DNA of 64,000 bases, taken from contig CAJXCD010000005.1 in the NCBI GenBank assembly GCA_913051545.1, positions 1 to 64,000 on the forward strand, in the 5' to 3' direction. Under the pieces are notes generated by a model that saw only the letters and a program-made list of their open reading frames with translations, had not been told where the DNA came from and ran no database searches. Source of the stretch: an uncultured Chloroflexota bacterium. Lineage in GTDB: Bacteria > Chloroflexota > Dehalococcoidia > Lucifugimonadales > CAJXCD01. Shown one piece after another: positions 1 to 10,404 of this stretch (position 1 is the stretch's first letter; the number at the start of each line of letters is the position of its first letter). The position numbers were made by a program, and so were the translations under genes.

Positions 1-378
1 GATTCCCTGCTGCTGCCTCCCGTAGGAGTGGGGGCCGTGTCTCAGTCCCCCTCTGCCCGTTCATGCTCTCACACCGGATACCCGTCTTAGGCTTGGTAGG
101 CCATTACCCCACCAACTACCTGATAGGCCGCAAGCCCCTCCCAAAGCGGCGTCCGCCGAAGCGAAAACCTTTCCTTTTATCCAACATGTTGGATAAAAGC
201 GTACGGGGTATTAGACACGGTTTCCCGAGTTTATCCCCCTCTTTGGGGTAGGTTACTTACGTGTTACTCAGCCGTCTGCCACTATCCTGATAAGCCGAAG
301 CAAATCAGGACCGTTCGACTTGCATGCATTAAGCGCACCGCCAGCGTTCGTCCTGAGCCAGGATCAAACTCTAAGTAA
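1..378 (-). rRNA. rrs: 16S ribosomal RNA, 5' portion (3' part lies outside the window)
   Basis: Reverse complement carries the 27F-type motif AGAGTTTGATCCTGGCTCAG (at ~352-371) and the 338-region motif ACTCCTACGGGAGGCAGCAGC (at ~5-28). The exact 5' end is approximate. Confidence 0.97.
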
Positions 379-473
379 ATTAATTTCCTTCCACTATCTA
401 GTTGTTAAAGTGCTTGCAAGACAACACAACGCAAACCGCTAACCGGTTTCCGAAAACCCGCGCTGAACTTTCA

Positions 474-502
474 ATGATACTTAAACCAACGAATTCAGTC
501 AA
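474..502 (-). promoter_or_regulatory. Putative sigma70-type rRNA promoter (TTGACT - 17 nt - TATCAT)
   Basis: On the minus strand: TTGACT GAATTCGTTGGTTTAAG TATCAT, about 95 nt upstream of the 16S 5' end. Confidence 0.7.
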
Positions 503-559
503 CCCACTAAATGCACGAAAATCGACGCAAACCCGAACCAATTTTCAAGAATAAAAGAT

Positions 560-1582
560 TTAGAGGTCAATAAATTTGAGGTTTTTTGGAGAAGGATTAA
601 TTTCTCCCGCTTCCAATTCTTTTGCAATACGGTACAACGCGACGTTAACTGGTGTGGAAACGCCTAATTCTATTCCTTTAGATATCACATAACCATTTAA
701 GTGTTCTATTTCAGTCTTTCGTCCCTTCATAACATCTTGAGCCAAAGACGGTCTACCTTCTCCTAGACTTCTACCTTGTTCAATTAATGCCTCTCTAAGT
801 AACTTCATACTTCTAGGACTTTCTACCGCATCAAGGTAAGAAGCGGGGACTTGACCATTTATATCCTCTACGTGGACTCCTAAGGACATTGCTACCTGAA
901 TCACCTCAGCCACCAATTTCACTGCAATTTCTCCTGCAACGGGATCATTTCTTAATTCAAATGAGGTAAGACCCGAAACAGCAGCCAAGGCATTCGCCAT
1001 GCAGTTTGTACCTAGTTTGGCCCAACGCTGCCCCCAAAGATTAGTGGTAGTTTTCGTAATACCAACAGGTCCCATGACTTCTACCATGGATTCGAGTCTG
1101 GGGGTGATCATGCCACTCGGCTCCCCTAGTACAAATGCTGGTCTAGATACTGTACTGGTTCGGCAAGGATTGCCTGGCTCATACAAACTTGCTCCAATTG
1201 TGACTACACACCCCATAACACGAGTCCAACCAATCTCTTCCGCTACTCTAAACTCGTTGATACTATTCTGAGCTGATACTATAAATCCACCTTCAGCAAG
1301 ATATGGCTCGATAAACTTAACCGCCCAAGATGTGTCATCAGACTTCACTGACAGTATAAGAACATCAAATTTTGGCCTGGTAGCTGATAGCTCTCCGATA
1401 TGAAGAGCGACTGGGAAAGTGATGAACTCTTCCTCCACAGAAGTAACTTTGAGTCCGTTTGATTTGATGCGTTCAATATTTTCTGGCCATGTGTCCACCA
1501 ACGTAACTTCCTCCCCAGCACGAGCTAAGTACCCTCCAATCACACCTCCGATTGCTCCAACTCCCAATAAACCTATCCTCAT
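560..1582 (-). CDS. 2-dehydropantoate 2-reductase family protein (ketopantoate reductase-like)
   Basis: N-terminal Rossmann motif MRIGLLGVGAIGGVIGGYLARAGEEVTLVD; full-length ORF with ApbA/PanE-like C-terminus. Confidence 0.8.
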   Translation of the reverse strand: MRIGLLGVGAIGGVIGGYLARAGEEVTLVDTWPENIERIKSNGLKVTSVEEEFITFPVALHIGELSATRPKFDVLILSVKSDDTSWAVKFIEPYLAEGGFIVSAQNSINEFRVAEEIGWTRVMGCVVTIGASLYEPGNPCRTSTVSRPAFVLGEPSGMITPRLESMVEVMGPVGITKTTTNLWGQRWAKLGTNCMANALAAVSGLTSFELRNDPVAGEIAVKLVAEVIQVAMSLGVHVEDINGQVPASYLDAVESPRSMKLLREALIEQGRSLGEGRPSLAQDVMKGRKTEIEHLNGYVISKGIELGVSTPVNVALYRIAKELEAGEINPSPKNLKFIDL

Positions 1583-1698
1583 AAAAGAACATATCCTTTC
1601 CGTACTAAATTTCGCGTGAAACCTTCACTACAGCTAATCATTGAAAACCTAACTCACTACGATATCAAGATAGCACTGGCTTCATTACGAAATATGTA

Positions 1699-4083
1699 CT
1701 AATTCCCGGAACGAATCTTATATGAATTATTTCCGCTACGGTTCAGGTTTTCCCACTCCATGGACAAATAGTGGAGACCCCCCTCGATCCAATCTTGAAA
1801 CTGATCGCCATAGTTACTGCTACCAGGATGTCCTGATTGGCCTGAATGATCCACCGTCCATAATCCGCAACCAGGCTCACTCATATCCACAACTATTCGG
1901 TAGTTGGCACCTCCCACACCTTTACTTCCCGAGGACATACTATAAGGTACGGCACCTACATTGCCTACAGTTAACGAAGTTCCAGAAACGGGCCCGCCAC
2001 CTCTATCAAGTAACTTCCCTAAATCTCCAACATCCGATAGATGATGAGGGAGGTATGCTTTATTCACATGCCCCCAACTCCATTGGTCCATATCGTCACC
2101 TAAATCATTACGGAGACGTTGCAGAGCAAGAGTCATCGCGGATCCTAGAGCCATCTTGCGATCATCCGTAAACCATCCATAATTATCACTTGAAAGGAGT
2201 TCAAAAGCTAAACCTCCAATCGCTGCGCTAATCGGCTTGGTGAATTCCGGTGAGAATCTCTGCGCTGCCACTATTAAACACCATTGGTTAAAAAATTCTT
2301 CGAAAATAATGGCAGGAACACTGTCTTCGTTCATCCGAAAGTCCCACGATGCAAAATGTGCCAAGGCTTCACCAACTAACACATTGTCTGTATCACTAAG
2401 ATTTTCCTTCAAAATTGGCACAGATGAAGCAGCTCTAAGTGAAAGTACATCAACTTGCATTTTAGACACGCTATGTAGGGAATGAATAGAGTCCGATTCG
2501 ATCATATGCCTAATTCTTTTGGCTCGTAGACCACTAGGCCACATGCCTGATAGTGGGTACGGGAAATCGCCAGGTGCAGTCCTATTATTAGCAGACCTGA
2601 TCCATCCCTCGGGAGGATCAATCATGAAAGGCATCGATTCAAACGGGATTATATCTTTCCACTGATGATCAGTATTCCATCCTTGTAGATAACCGCGATC
2701 CCAAGATCGACGCACAGGTATGCTTCCAACACATTGATACCCTATGTGACCTTGAGTATCAGCAAAAGCAATACTGAAAGTAGGAACCTTGAACTCTCGA
2801 AAAGCTTCTCGGAACTCTGATATGTTTGTGGCTTTGTGAGCAGTGTGAAAACACGACATTTCGTCTGAGAAAAATTGACCCATCCATTTTAAAGATATCG
2901 GATCTGAACTGGATTCGTTTGGCGATAGTAATTCATTTACTATCGGTCCATTGCGCGTCGAAGAAACTAAATGGTCTACTGGCTCCGCATCCCTGATTTC
3001 AATTCGTTCCACTCTCTTTACACTCTGCTCCCAGTTACCATCAAATAGATAATGATCGGGCCTTTGAGGGTCAGATTTTTCTCTATATAAATCCCTTTGA
3101 GAACAAATATTATTAGTTAAACCCCAAGAAACATGTTCATTCCTACCAAACATCAAAAATGGGACACCAACGTATCCTCCTCCTGCTACATTTAGGTAAT
3201 CGCCAGACAAATGAACTTGATACCAACACGAAACTGCACCAAATGCTATGTGGGGATCACTGGCTAAAATAGGCATTCCGTTCTGAGTCAAATTTGGACC
3301 AATCACCCAGTTATTGCTACCCAATCCTTCGTAAGGACCACTTCCTCCTTGAAATATATTTTCTTCAGAAAGCGTATCCGGATCATAATTTCCTACAGAA
3401 ACAATACTTTCATCATCAGCCTCAGTGGTCAAAAAAGCCCGGTACAAGTCAGGGTTTTTCAGCAACTGTTTAGCAGACTCACATAAGGCTATCCCACTTA
3501 ACCTACCAGTTAAATACCACCGAAAATCGCACCAAATAGATATAGAATCCTGGGGTTTCCATGGTTCTGGCTCATAACTCAACAAATCAAATTCAATGGG
3601 GAGATTCCCGTAAGATTCATCAATATACCGGTTGATACCCTTAGAAAATGATTCTAATAAATTAGCAGTGCCAGACTCTATAAGACCTGTCTCTCTCTCA
3701 GAAATCTGTCTGATACCCAATGTCCTAGAAACTACGTCGCGATCAAGTCCTTCACTTCCTATCACTTCAGATAATGTACCCAAGGCTTTCCGACGCAAAT
3801 AGTCCATTTGCCATAAACGATCTTGTGCCATGGCATAACCATACCCATAAAACAGATCATCCGCTGAAGATGAACGTATATGTGGAATTCCCAATTCATC
3901 CCTAAATATATCTACATCCTGTGACACATTTCCTAGGGGAGATCTAGTGAAGTCGGGAACTCTTCGGATGATCTCATTCTGCCACCATTCATTAAATTCA
4001 CGGCCAGACATACCTGACTCAGACATGATCTTCTCTATGGAATTGCCGGATCCAAGTTTCCTAAGAATATCCTTGTCATTCAA
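1699..4083 (-). CDS. Penicillin acylase (penicillin amidase) family protein
   Basis: Motifs typical of the Ntn-hydrolase family: DELGIPHIRSSSADDLFYGYGYAMAQDRLWQMD, GLGSNNWVIGPNLTQNGMPILASDPHIAF, SWGLTNN. Confidence 0.9.
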   Translation of the reverse strand: MNDKDILRKLGSGNSIEKIMSESGMSGREFNEWWQNEIIRRVPDFTRSPLGNVSQDVDIFRDELGIPHIRSSSADDLFYGYGYAMAQDRLWQMDYLRRKALGTLSEVIGSEGLDRDVVSRTLGIRQISERETGLIESGTANLLESFSKGINRYIDESYGNLPIEFDLLSYEPEPWKPQDSISIWCDFRWYLTGRLSGIALCESAKQLLKNPDLYRAFLTTEADDESIVSVGNYDPDTLSEENIFQGGSGPYEGLGSNNWVIGPNLTQNGMPILASDPHIAFGAVSCWYQVHLSGDYLNVAGGGYVGVPFLMFGRNEHVSWGLTNNICSQRDLYREKSDPQRPDHYLFDGNWEQSVKRVERIEIRDAEPVDHLVSSTRNGPIVNELLSPNESSSDPISLKWMGQFFSDEMSCFHTAHKATNISEFREAFREFKVPTFSIAFADTQGHIGYQCVGSIPVRRSWDRGYLQGWNTDHQWKDIIPFESMPFMIDPPEGWIRSANNRTAPGDFPYPLSGMWPSGLRAKRIRHMIESDSIHSLHSVSKMQVDVLSLRAASSVPILKENLSDTDNVLVGEALAHFASWDFRMNEDSVPAIIFEEFFNQWCLIVAAQRFSPEFTKPISAAIGGLAFELLSSDNYGWFTDDRKMALGSAMTLALQRLRNDLGDDMDQWSWGHVNKAYLPHHLSDVGDLGKLLDRGGGPVSGTSLTVGNVGAVPYSMSSGSKGVGGANYRIVVDMSEPGCGLWTVDHSGQSGHPGSSNYGDQFQDWIEGGLHYLSMEWENLNRSGNNSYKIRSGN

Positions 4084-4221
4084 TGCTACTCAAACCCCCT
4101 AGTATTTAAAAAAAACGCTCCTAGAATTGAATGATACTATGCGGCGATTGTAAAGATATACTAAACGCGTGCGCTGAAAATTGTTGACACTTGAACTTCG
4201 GTAGGATTACACTCCGCTTTT

Positions 4222-4266
4222 CGTAAGTAACTTACGCTACTGTTCTCATCATAGTTACCAGAACAG
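4222..4266 (+). promoter_or_regulatory. Two adjacent dyad-symmetric elements in the 5' leader of the CehA/McbA-like gene
   Basis: CGTAAG-TAA-CTTACG (4222-4236) and CTGTTCT-13 nt-AGAACAG (4240-4266), downstream of a TTGACA (4184-4189). Confidence 0.4.
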
Positions 4267-4293
4267 GATAATTTAACTAAGTGGTAAAAAACA

Positions 4294-6840
4294 ATGTCAG
4301 ATTATGAACCTATAAACCTTTCCTCCTGGTGTAATTCCGGGATTGAAATCTTGGAGAATAACAAAAATGTCAATCTTGGCGCTCAGACCATGCGAGGATT
4401 ACCATTTGCAGTAGGATCCCCACAAAATCCTTCCAAGGATCGATGCTACATAAGTATTGACAGCTCCGACAGTAATCTAACCATACCAATAAACAAAACT
4501 GCCCAGAGAGTTATATTCGCACACAGGCTGCTTGAATCTCAGCTTCTTATAGGAGGTTATCCTGGTAATAAAGTCGCTAAATATGTTTTTCATATGACAG
4601 ACGGCACCTCACAGCAAGCTGTGATAAGAGAGAGGTTCGAGATAGGTATCCTCCCTCCTGAGACAGGAAATTATGGATCAGTTACGCACCAAATGGCTAG
4701 AAATCAAATGGCATTAATTGGTCATCCTTATCTAGCTGTGTACGATAAATCTGAAGAATTATTCCCAAGACATGACGGCCCATGGCACCTAACCGGTAGG
4801 CGACAAACTGAAGCAATGCCAGCTGAACCTAGAGAATATTACCTGTGGTCCTGGGAAAACCAGAGGCCTAGCACATCAATAAAATCCATAGATATAATTC
4901 CCACGGGACCAAAATTCCTAATCGCCGCCATAACATTAGGTAATCTGGACGAACATCCGTTTGCCAGGGAAGCTAGGCGCCCAGTCAAAATCACACTTCC
5001 AAATCGTGATGATAGTGACAAATCATTTAATGTCGACGTTGATGTAGACCGTGGCGACTCCACATATGCGAATCCACTCCCATCCACTGGCAACTACGAT
5101 AACCTAAGCGATTCAATTAAAGGTTGGGGACAAGAAAAGAGCACCAAATCCAACCCTTCCTATGTAGAAATCGGGGCTACGCCTTCTGCCACAGTAACAG
5201 TTAATGAAGATGGTAAGAAACTGGGATCTGTAAATTGGGGAAAAGTAGAAAAAGAAGGTTCTGCTGAAGATAACGGAGTCCGTTTAGAACTACTCGACAC
5301 AGGCAAAAACTGGGTCCACGTCACAGTCATAGATGAAGATACTGGAATGCCTGTACCATGCAGAGTCCACTTTCGATCCCCTGAAGGGGTTCCATATCAA
5401 CCACACGGACATCATAACCAAGTCAATTCAAATCTAGACACGTGGCATATTGATGTTGGTGGAGATGTACGTTTAGGCCAGATTACATATGCATACATAG
5501 ATGGCAAATGCCAGGGATGGCTCCCTCGGGGAGAAGTTATAGTAGACGTTGCTAGAGGGTTCGAATACGAGCCCCTAAGAACAAAAATCAATATAGAGCC
5601 TGGGCAACAAAACCTCACTCTCAACCTCAAACGTTGGTCAAACATGAACTCCCAAGGTTGGTATAGTGGAGACTCACATGTCCATTTCCTGTCAACTCAA
5701 GGATCTCATACTGAGTCCCAAGGTGAAGACCTAAACGTAGTTAACTTACTACAATCCCAGTGGGGTAGCCTTTTCACTAACACGGAAGACTTTACTGGAG
5801 CTCCAAGTATAATGCGTGACGGTAATAATATAGTTTACGTAGGACAAGAAAATCGTCAGCACTTTCTAGGGCACATGATTTTGTGGGGGCTAAAAGAACC
5901 CATAATGCCATGGTGCAGTGATGGTCTATCAGAAGGTGAATTAGCGGGTGCTATGGAAACCACCTTAAGCCACTGGGCCGATGAGGCTCACGCACAGGGT
6001 GGATACGTAATAAACCCTCATTTCCCTAACCCTAATGGAGAACCTGCGGCACTAATAGCTACTAATAGATTAGACGGCATTGAAATGCTACGTCAGGGAG
6101 TGTGGGAACATCAGCAATATTACGGTTATTTAAACTGTGGTTACCGACTTCCATTAGTGGGCGGTACAGACAAAATGTCCAGTGATGTACCAGTGGGTCT
6201 GTACAGAACCTATGTAAAAATCCCTGAAGATCAAGAGTTCAATTACGAGACGTGGTGTCAGAACGTCGCTAAAGGACGAACTTTTCTAAGCGGGGGACCA
6301 ATAATACATTTCTCGGTTGATGGACTAGAAATTGGAGACACCTTGAAACTTTCTGGGCCTGGAACAATAGAAGTCGAAGCCTGGGCAGAAAGTATAATTC
6401 CTATAAATACATTAGAAATAGTACAGGGCGGACGAGTAATAGCATCATCTGAATCTATTGAACCAACCCGTAGGCTACATATTAAAGATAAGTTTAAAAT
6501 CCAAGGTAATACCTGGCTCGCTGCACGATGTGGTGGACCTGAATATTTAGGTACTACACACTATGATGAATGGAGACGAGGCGTATTTGCTCACACATCT
6601 CCCATATACGTAGCAACTGACAAGAAATGGGAAATGTTCGACGAGGCAATGGCCAAATACATGCTAACAATGATAGAAGGTGACCTAGAGTACATCAGAC
6701 ATTCCTCAAGACAAAACACGATCAATAACGTAACGCATCATCACGGCGAAAAAGACCATCAGAAATACTTAGAGCGCCCACTGTTAGAAGCCCAAAGTGC
6801 TATCCATGATCGACTACATCGTTACGGAATATCTCACTGA
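4294..6840 (+). CDS. CehA/McbA-like metallohydrolase domain protein (PHP-type)
   Basis: Motifs GWYSGDSHVHFL, YVINPHFPNPNGEPAALIATNRLDGIEM and LVGGTDKMS, consistent with the PHP/CehA-McbA metallohydrolase domain. Confidence 0.75.
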   Translation: MSDYEPINLSSWCNSGIEILENNKNVNLGAQTMRGLPFAVGSPQNPSKDRCYISIDSSDSNLTIPINKTAQRVIFAHRLLESQLLIGGYPGNKVAKYVFHMTDGTSQQAVIRERFEIGILPPETGNYGSVTHQMARNQMALIGHPYLAVYDKSEELFPRHDGPWHLTGRRQTEAMPAEPREYYLWSWENQRPSTSIKSIDIIPTGPKFLIAAITLGNLDEHPFAREARRPVKITLPNRDDSDKSFNVDVDVDRGDSTYANPLPSTGNYDNLSDSIKGWGQEKSTKSNPSYVEIGATPSATVTVNEDGKKLGSVNWGKVEKEGSAEDNGVRLELLDTGKNWVHVTVIDEDTGMPVPCRVHFRSPEGVPYQPHGHHNQVNSNLDTWHIDVGGDVRLGQITYAYIDGKCQGWLPRGEVIVDVARGFEYEPLRTKINIEPGQQNLTLNLKRWSNMNSQGWYSGDSHVHFLSTQGSHTESQGEDLNVVNLLQSQWGSLFTNTEDFTGAPSIMRDGNNIVYVGQENRQHFLGHMILWGLKEPIMPWCSDGLSEGELAGAMETTLSHWADEAHAQGGYVINPHFPNPNGEPAALIATNRLDGIEMLRQGVWEHQQYYGYLNCGYRLPLVGGTDKMSSDVPVGLYRTYVKIPEDQEFNYETWCQNVAKGRTFLSGGPIIHFSVDGLEIGDTLKLSGPGTIEVEAWAESIIPINTLEIVQGGRVIASSESIEPTRRLHIKDKFKIQGNTWLAARCGGPEYLGTTHYDEWRRGVFAHTSPIYVATDKKWEMFDEAMAKYMLTMIEGDLEYIRHSSRQNTINNVTHHHGEKDHQKYLERPLLEAQSAIHDRLHRYGISH

Positions 6841-6874
6841 ATTTAGTCAGCTCTAATACACGATATACGACTCA

Positions 6875-6918
6875 AAAAACGCTGCCAGGAAACTATGCAA
6901 AGCATAAAGTCTAGGCAG
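6875..6918 (-). terminator. Putative intrinsic terminator overlapping the creatininase-family stop codon
   Basis: Minus-strand CTGCC-TAG...TATGC-TTT-GCATA...CTGGCAG followed by CGTTTTTTG. Confidence 0.6.
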
Positions 6919-7843
6919 ATGGAGGCCATTGATCCCCATTCTCATTGGCATCAATCATACTCTGTAACTTATTGGCTACGTGACGTATATGTATAGACAG
7001 CAACGCTTCACCTTTTTCAGCAGAAGCATGCTGAGCATTTTCTTGACGAGCACGATCCCTAGGATTTTCAGGATTAGGGCCACCTTTGGGCCACCCAGAA
7101 TTGATGGTAAAAGGAGTCATATACTTCTCAACGTCAGGGGATAGATTGTTGGCATAATCCAATCCAAGTTCATCGTACTCTTCCATTGTGAAAGGCCGAA
7201 CACGTTCCGGCATTGCAGCAAGCATAATTGATGTTTCATCCTCACCGGCATGATTAAGAGCAGTTTGGCGTGCAATGGTATCTAATTTACCGTCTCTGAG
7301 ATCCCTATACCCTTGAAGAATGTTCTCTTGTTCTTCTTTCGTAATTCCTTCCCAATAGTTCATCTCATCAATGATAATTCCTCCAAGTTGAAATCTCCAC
7401 TCTGGCAAAACGCCCTTCAGCAAACTCCCATTCCCGCCATGGCCATTTACAGTCAGAATACATTCAATGCCATGAGCCTTCAGGCACTCTGCTACATCAT
7501 ATATATATGCGCGAAGTGTTTCTTTTCTGAGGGTTAGAGTGCCCTTTCGAGCCATATGATAAGGCGAATACCCTACTTGACATGGAGGAGCCACAGTGAC
7601 TTGTGGGTAAAGACGCAAGGCGACCTGCTGAGATACAAAAGTAGCCATTGCTATGTCAGCATTTAGAGTGAGATGTTCATTATGTTGTTCTATGGAACCT
7701 AATGGAATAATAGCCGCCTTAAGATCACCACTATCCAATGCCTCTCGGACCTCCTTGCGGGTATTTTCTGCCAACATTACTCTGTCTGGATTTACATATT
7801 TCTTACTTGGGTCCAACATTATTTTATCTCCTGATCTACACAC
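6911..7843 (-). CDS. Creatininase family protein
   Basis: AAIIPLGSIEQHNEHLTLNADIAMA, VNGHGGNGSLL and HAGEDETSIMLA motifs of the creatininase fold. Confidence 0.9.
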   Translation of the reverse strand: MCRSGDKIMLDPSKKYVNPDRVMLAENTRKEVREALDSGDLKAAIIPLGSIEQHNEHLTLNADIAMATFVSQQVALRLYPQVTVAPPCQVGYSPYHMARKGTLTLRKETLRAYIYDVAECLKAHGIECILTVNGHGGNGSLLKGVLPEWRFQLGGIIIDEMNYWEGITKEEQENILQGYRDLRDGKLDTIARQTALNHAGEDETSIMLAAMPERVRPFTMEEYDELGLDYANNLSPDVEKYMTPFTINSGWPKGGPNPENPRDRARQENAQHASAEKGEALLSIHIRHVANKLQSMIDANENGDQWPPSA

Positions 7844-7887
7844 AATATTAACTCTAGAGGCTATAATCTAGCACCAGTGAAACAGTT

Positions 7888-8895
7888 TTGACAACTAACC
7901 ATTTAAGAGGTAACCAAATAAATCGATTCAGAATTGCACGAGACAAAGGCGGGAAATATCTGAGCAAGTTTCTCCACAGTGACGGAAGCTTCGGAGATCC
8001 TTATATAGGCGCCGCAGAATACTACAAGGCGCCTGCTGCACTGATGGCAAGTGGTGAAACCGAATCAGCTAATCGACTTCTAAGCTGGATACGAAAATAT
8101 GGCATTACCGAAGAAGGTGACTTCGGACCTAGGCATCCGGCAGAGAAGAATACCTATTAATACGCTTACTACAATACTTGGATAATAATAGCTTCTCAAC
8201 GAATGAGGCAATTTGACCTTTCCCGTAGAGGGATGGATTTTCTTCTAAATTTCAGGGATCCAGAAACTGGAGGATTTTATTCAAGTCTTATAGAAAGAAA
8301 ACCATCCACGCTCCAAGATATATGGGTAGTGAGTGGATGTGGAATAGCAGCACTGTCTACAGGAATGATAGATATAGCCAAAGGAGTGGGATATTGGCTA
8401 AACAATATTCTTTCTATTCAACCGGACTACCCAAAAAAACTGTATACAGTCTACAGCCGTTCTAATGGTCTTTATACACCTACCAATTCACAAGATCCCT
8501 TTCGTCATGTTTTAGATACTGAGTTAGAAAAAGATCAATCTTTCTTCCACCCTGGAATTGCCGGTGGATTTCTAGCACTCTTATACCAAGCAACTGGAGA
8601 AAATAAGTGGATTGAACTATCTAAGGAATATATGCTTTTAGCCGAGACAGCCAATCCATACCTATGGCGTCTTCTCCGTGCAGGTAAAATCGGTTGGTGC
8701 GCTTCAGTGCTTTATACACTAACAGGAGAGAAAATCTACAAAGATATGGCAATTAAAGTGGGAAACAATCTTATATCGGCCCAATCAGAAGAAGGATACT
8801 GGAAGGCAGATGGATCTGATAATCCCAGTAACGATATTACTGCCGAAATGGTAGTTTGGCTTGACGAAATATACCAATCAATCGGATCACTTTAG
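7888..8895 (+). pseudogene. Alpha/alpha-toroid (6-hairpin glycosidase / prenyltransferase-like) protein interrupted by one in-frame TAA
   Basis: ORFs 7888-8160 and 8203-8895 are in the same frame. The region between (TAA TAC GCT TAC TAC AAT ACT TGG ATA...) has no other stop and continues the repeat-like fold (YAYYNTWIIIASQRMRQFDLSRRG). Confidence 0.65.
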
Positions 8896-9016
8896 CCAAC
8901 GAGTGTGTCCCAAAACCAGCCAGAACTAGTCAATGCTTTAAGATATACACCAGTTGCGCACACTGAATACCAAATATGTAATTTAAATATCTATTTACAG
9001 TATCTACTGAGGATTA

Positions 9017-9853
9017 TTATAAAACCCCATCCAAGGCAAGCTTGGTTTGTTTGGCTATATGTTGGTACTCTGATAACACGTCACTGCTATTAAGCACGGT
9101 AGGTCTTTGTGTATCTCTATATTCTTCCCTTAGTTCCAATCTGCCTAGGAACGGAATTCCAACTTCTTTAGCCATTTCTTCTCCACCGCCAGAACCAAAA
9201 ATGACACCTGAATAATTTTCAACCACACCTAATACCTTAACCTGTAATGTCTTTATCATATTAATGGATCGTTTAGCATCGATACGAGCTAATTCCTGAG
9301 GTGTAGCAACTACCACAAACCCATCAAGAGTTAGTGTTTGCATTACAGTCAATGGAGAGTCCGACGTCCCAGGTGGGAGATCTATTATCAAATAATCTAA
9401 TTCGCCAAAATGTGTAGACTGAAGCAACTGGTTGATGGCATTATGGATCATTGGACCACGCCATATAGTCGCTTCTTCTTCATTTTTTTGGAAAAACGAC
9501 ATAGACATCACGCTTACTCCAAACCGCTCCGGAGGAATAAGCTTTTTATCATCTCCTACCATAGGTCCTTCAGACAACTTAATAGCCTTCACTACGTTAG
9601 GGCAGTCTATATCTACATCCAAGATTCCTACCCTAGCTCCTTCCTGTGCAAGTACAACTGCTAGGTTAACTGCTACCGTTGTCTTTCCGACACCACCCTT
9701 ACCACTATAAACACCAATCTTGTATTTGATTCCTGACAGACCTTCTGCAACCGCACGTTTCTGATCAAATGTGCGTTTCATCTGCTCTATTTTTGAACGA
9801 GCCTGAGCTGCTTGGTGAGGATTAGGTTTCTGAGTCACTAGATCACACTCCAT
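9017..9853 (-). CDS. mrp: Mrp/NBP35-family ATP-binding iron-sulfur carrier protein
   Basis: Walker A YSGKGGVGKTTVAVNLAVVLA plus DYLIIDLPPGTSD. Confidence 0.9.
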   Translation of the reverse strand: MECDLVTQKPNPHQAAQARSKIEQMKRTFDQKRAVAEGLSGIKYKIGVYSGKGGVGKTTVAVNLAVVLAQEGARVGILDVDIDCPNVVKAIKLSEGPMVGDDKKLIPPERFGVSVMSMSFFQKNEEEATIWRGPMIHNAINQLLQSTHFGELDYLIIDLPPGTSDSPLTVMQTLTLDGFVVVATPQELARIDAKRSINMIKTLQVKVLGVVENYSGVIFGSGGGEEMAKEVGIPFLGRLELREEYRDTQRPTVLNSSDVLSEYQHIAKQTKLALDGVL

Positions 9854-10016
9854 TCGGTCATTTATATAATAGAATTAGACGACACTCTGGGAACTAAACG
9901 CGAGAGCAAGTCACATTGCCCAGTTAAAAACAAGCTATCTATCGGACACATCCCAAGACAACTTTCTCGAGGTACCATCTACCTCTAACATAGTTTAAGG
10001 AATGTAATTCAGATAA

Positions 10017-10331
10017 TTAGTCAAGACCCAGTGCAGCTTTACCTTCTTCGGATATCAAGTCTGGTGACCAAGGTGGCTCGTATACCATCTCTACTTCTAC
10101 ATCCTCAACTTCTTCTATTTCAGCTATCCGCCATTCAGCTTGTTGGGCTATATAAGGACCCATACCGCACCCAGGGAAAGTGAGCGTCATCTTAACATTT
10201 ACATCTCCGCCTTCAACATGGCAATCATAGACTAATCCCAAATCAACAACATTTACTGGTATTTCAGGATCATAGACCTCTTTCAGAGCCTCCAACACAT
10301 CTTCTTTCTTCAAAGTAGTGGTATCAGACAT
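10017..10331 (-). CDS. MIP18/SufT-like metal-sulfur cluster assembly protein (DUF59)
   Basis: VLEALKEVYDPEIPVNVVDLGLVYD...MTLTFPGCGMG; adjacent to mrp. Confidence 0.88.
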   Translation of the reverse strand: MSDTTTLKKEDVLEALKEVYDPEIPVNVVDLGLVYDCHVEGGDVNVKMTLTFPGCGMGPYIAQQAEWRIAEIEEVEDVEVEMVYEPPWSPDLISEEGKAALGLD

Positions 10332-10404
10332 TTATATTTATCCCTCGCAATTAACTGCTAATGCCATTGATTGTAGTACCTTGTGATTAGAAGTGTCAAA
10401 AGAT

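Noticed and set aside
176-199. 24-bp perfect palindrome TTTTATCCAACATGTTGGATAAAA
   Set aside because: It lies inside the 16S rRNA V2 region and is explained by a normal rRNA helix.
63-251. 62-aa ORF in the ORF track
   Set aside because: Lies entirely within 16S rRNA on the opposite strand; spurious.
1722-2171. 149-aa plus-strand ORF
   Set aside because: Antisense shadow of the penicillin-acylase family gene.
8158-8160. Recoding explanation for the internal stop
   Set aside because: The codon is TAA, not TGA or TAG, so Sec or Pyl insertion is not plausible.
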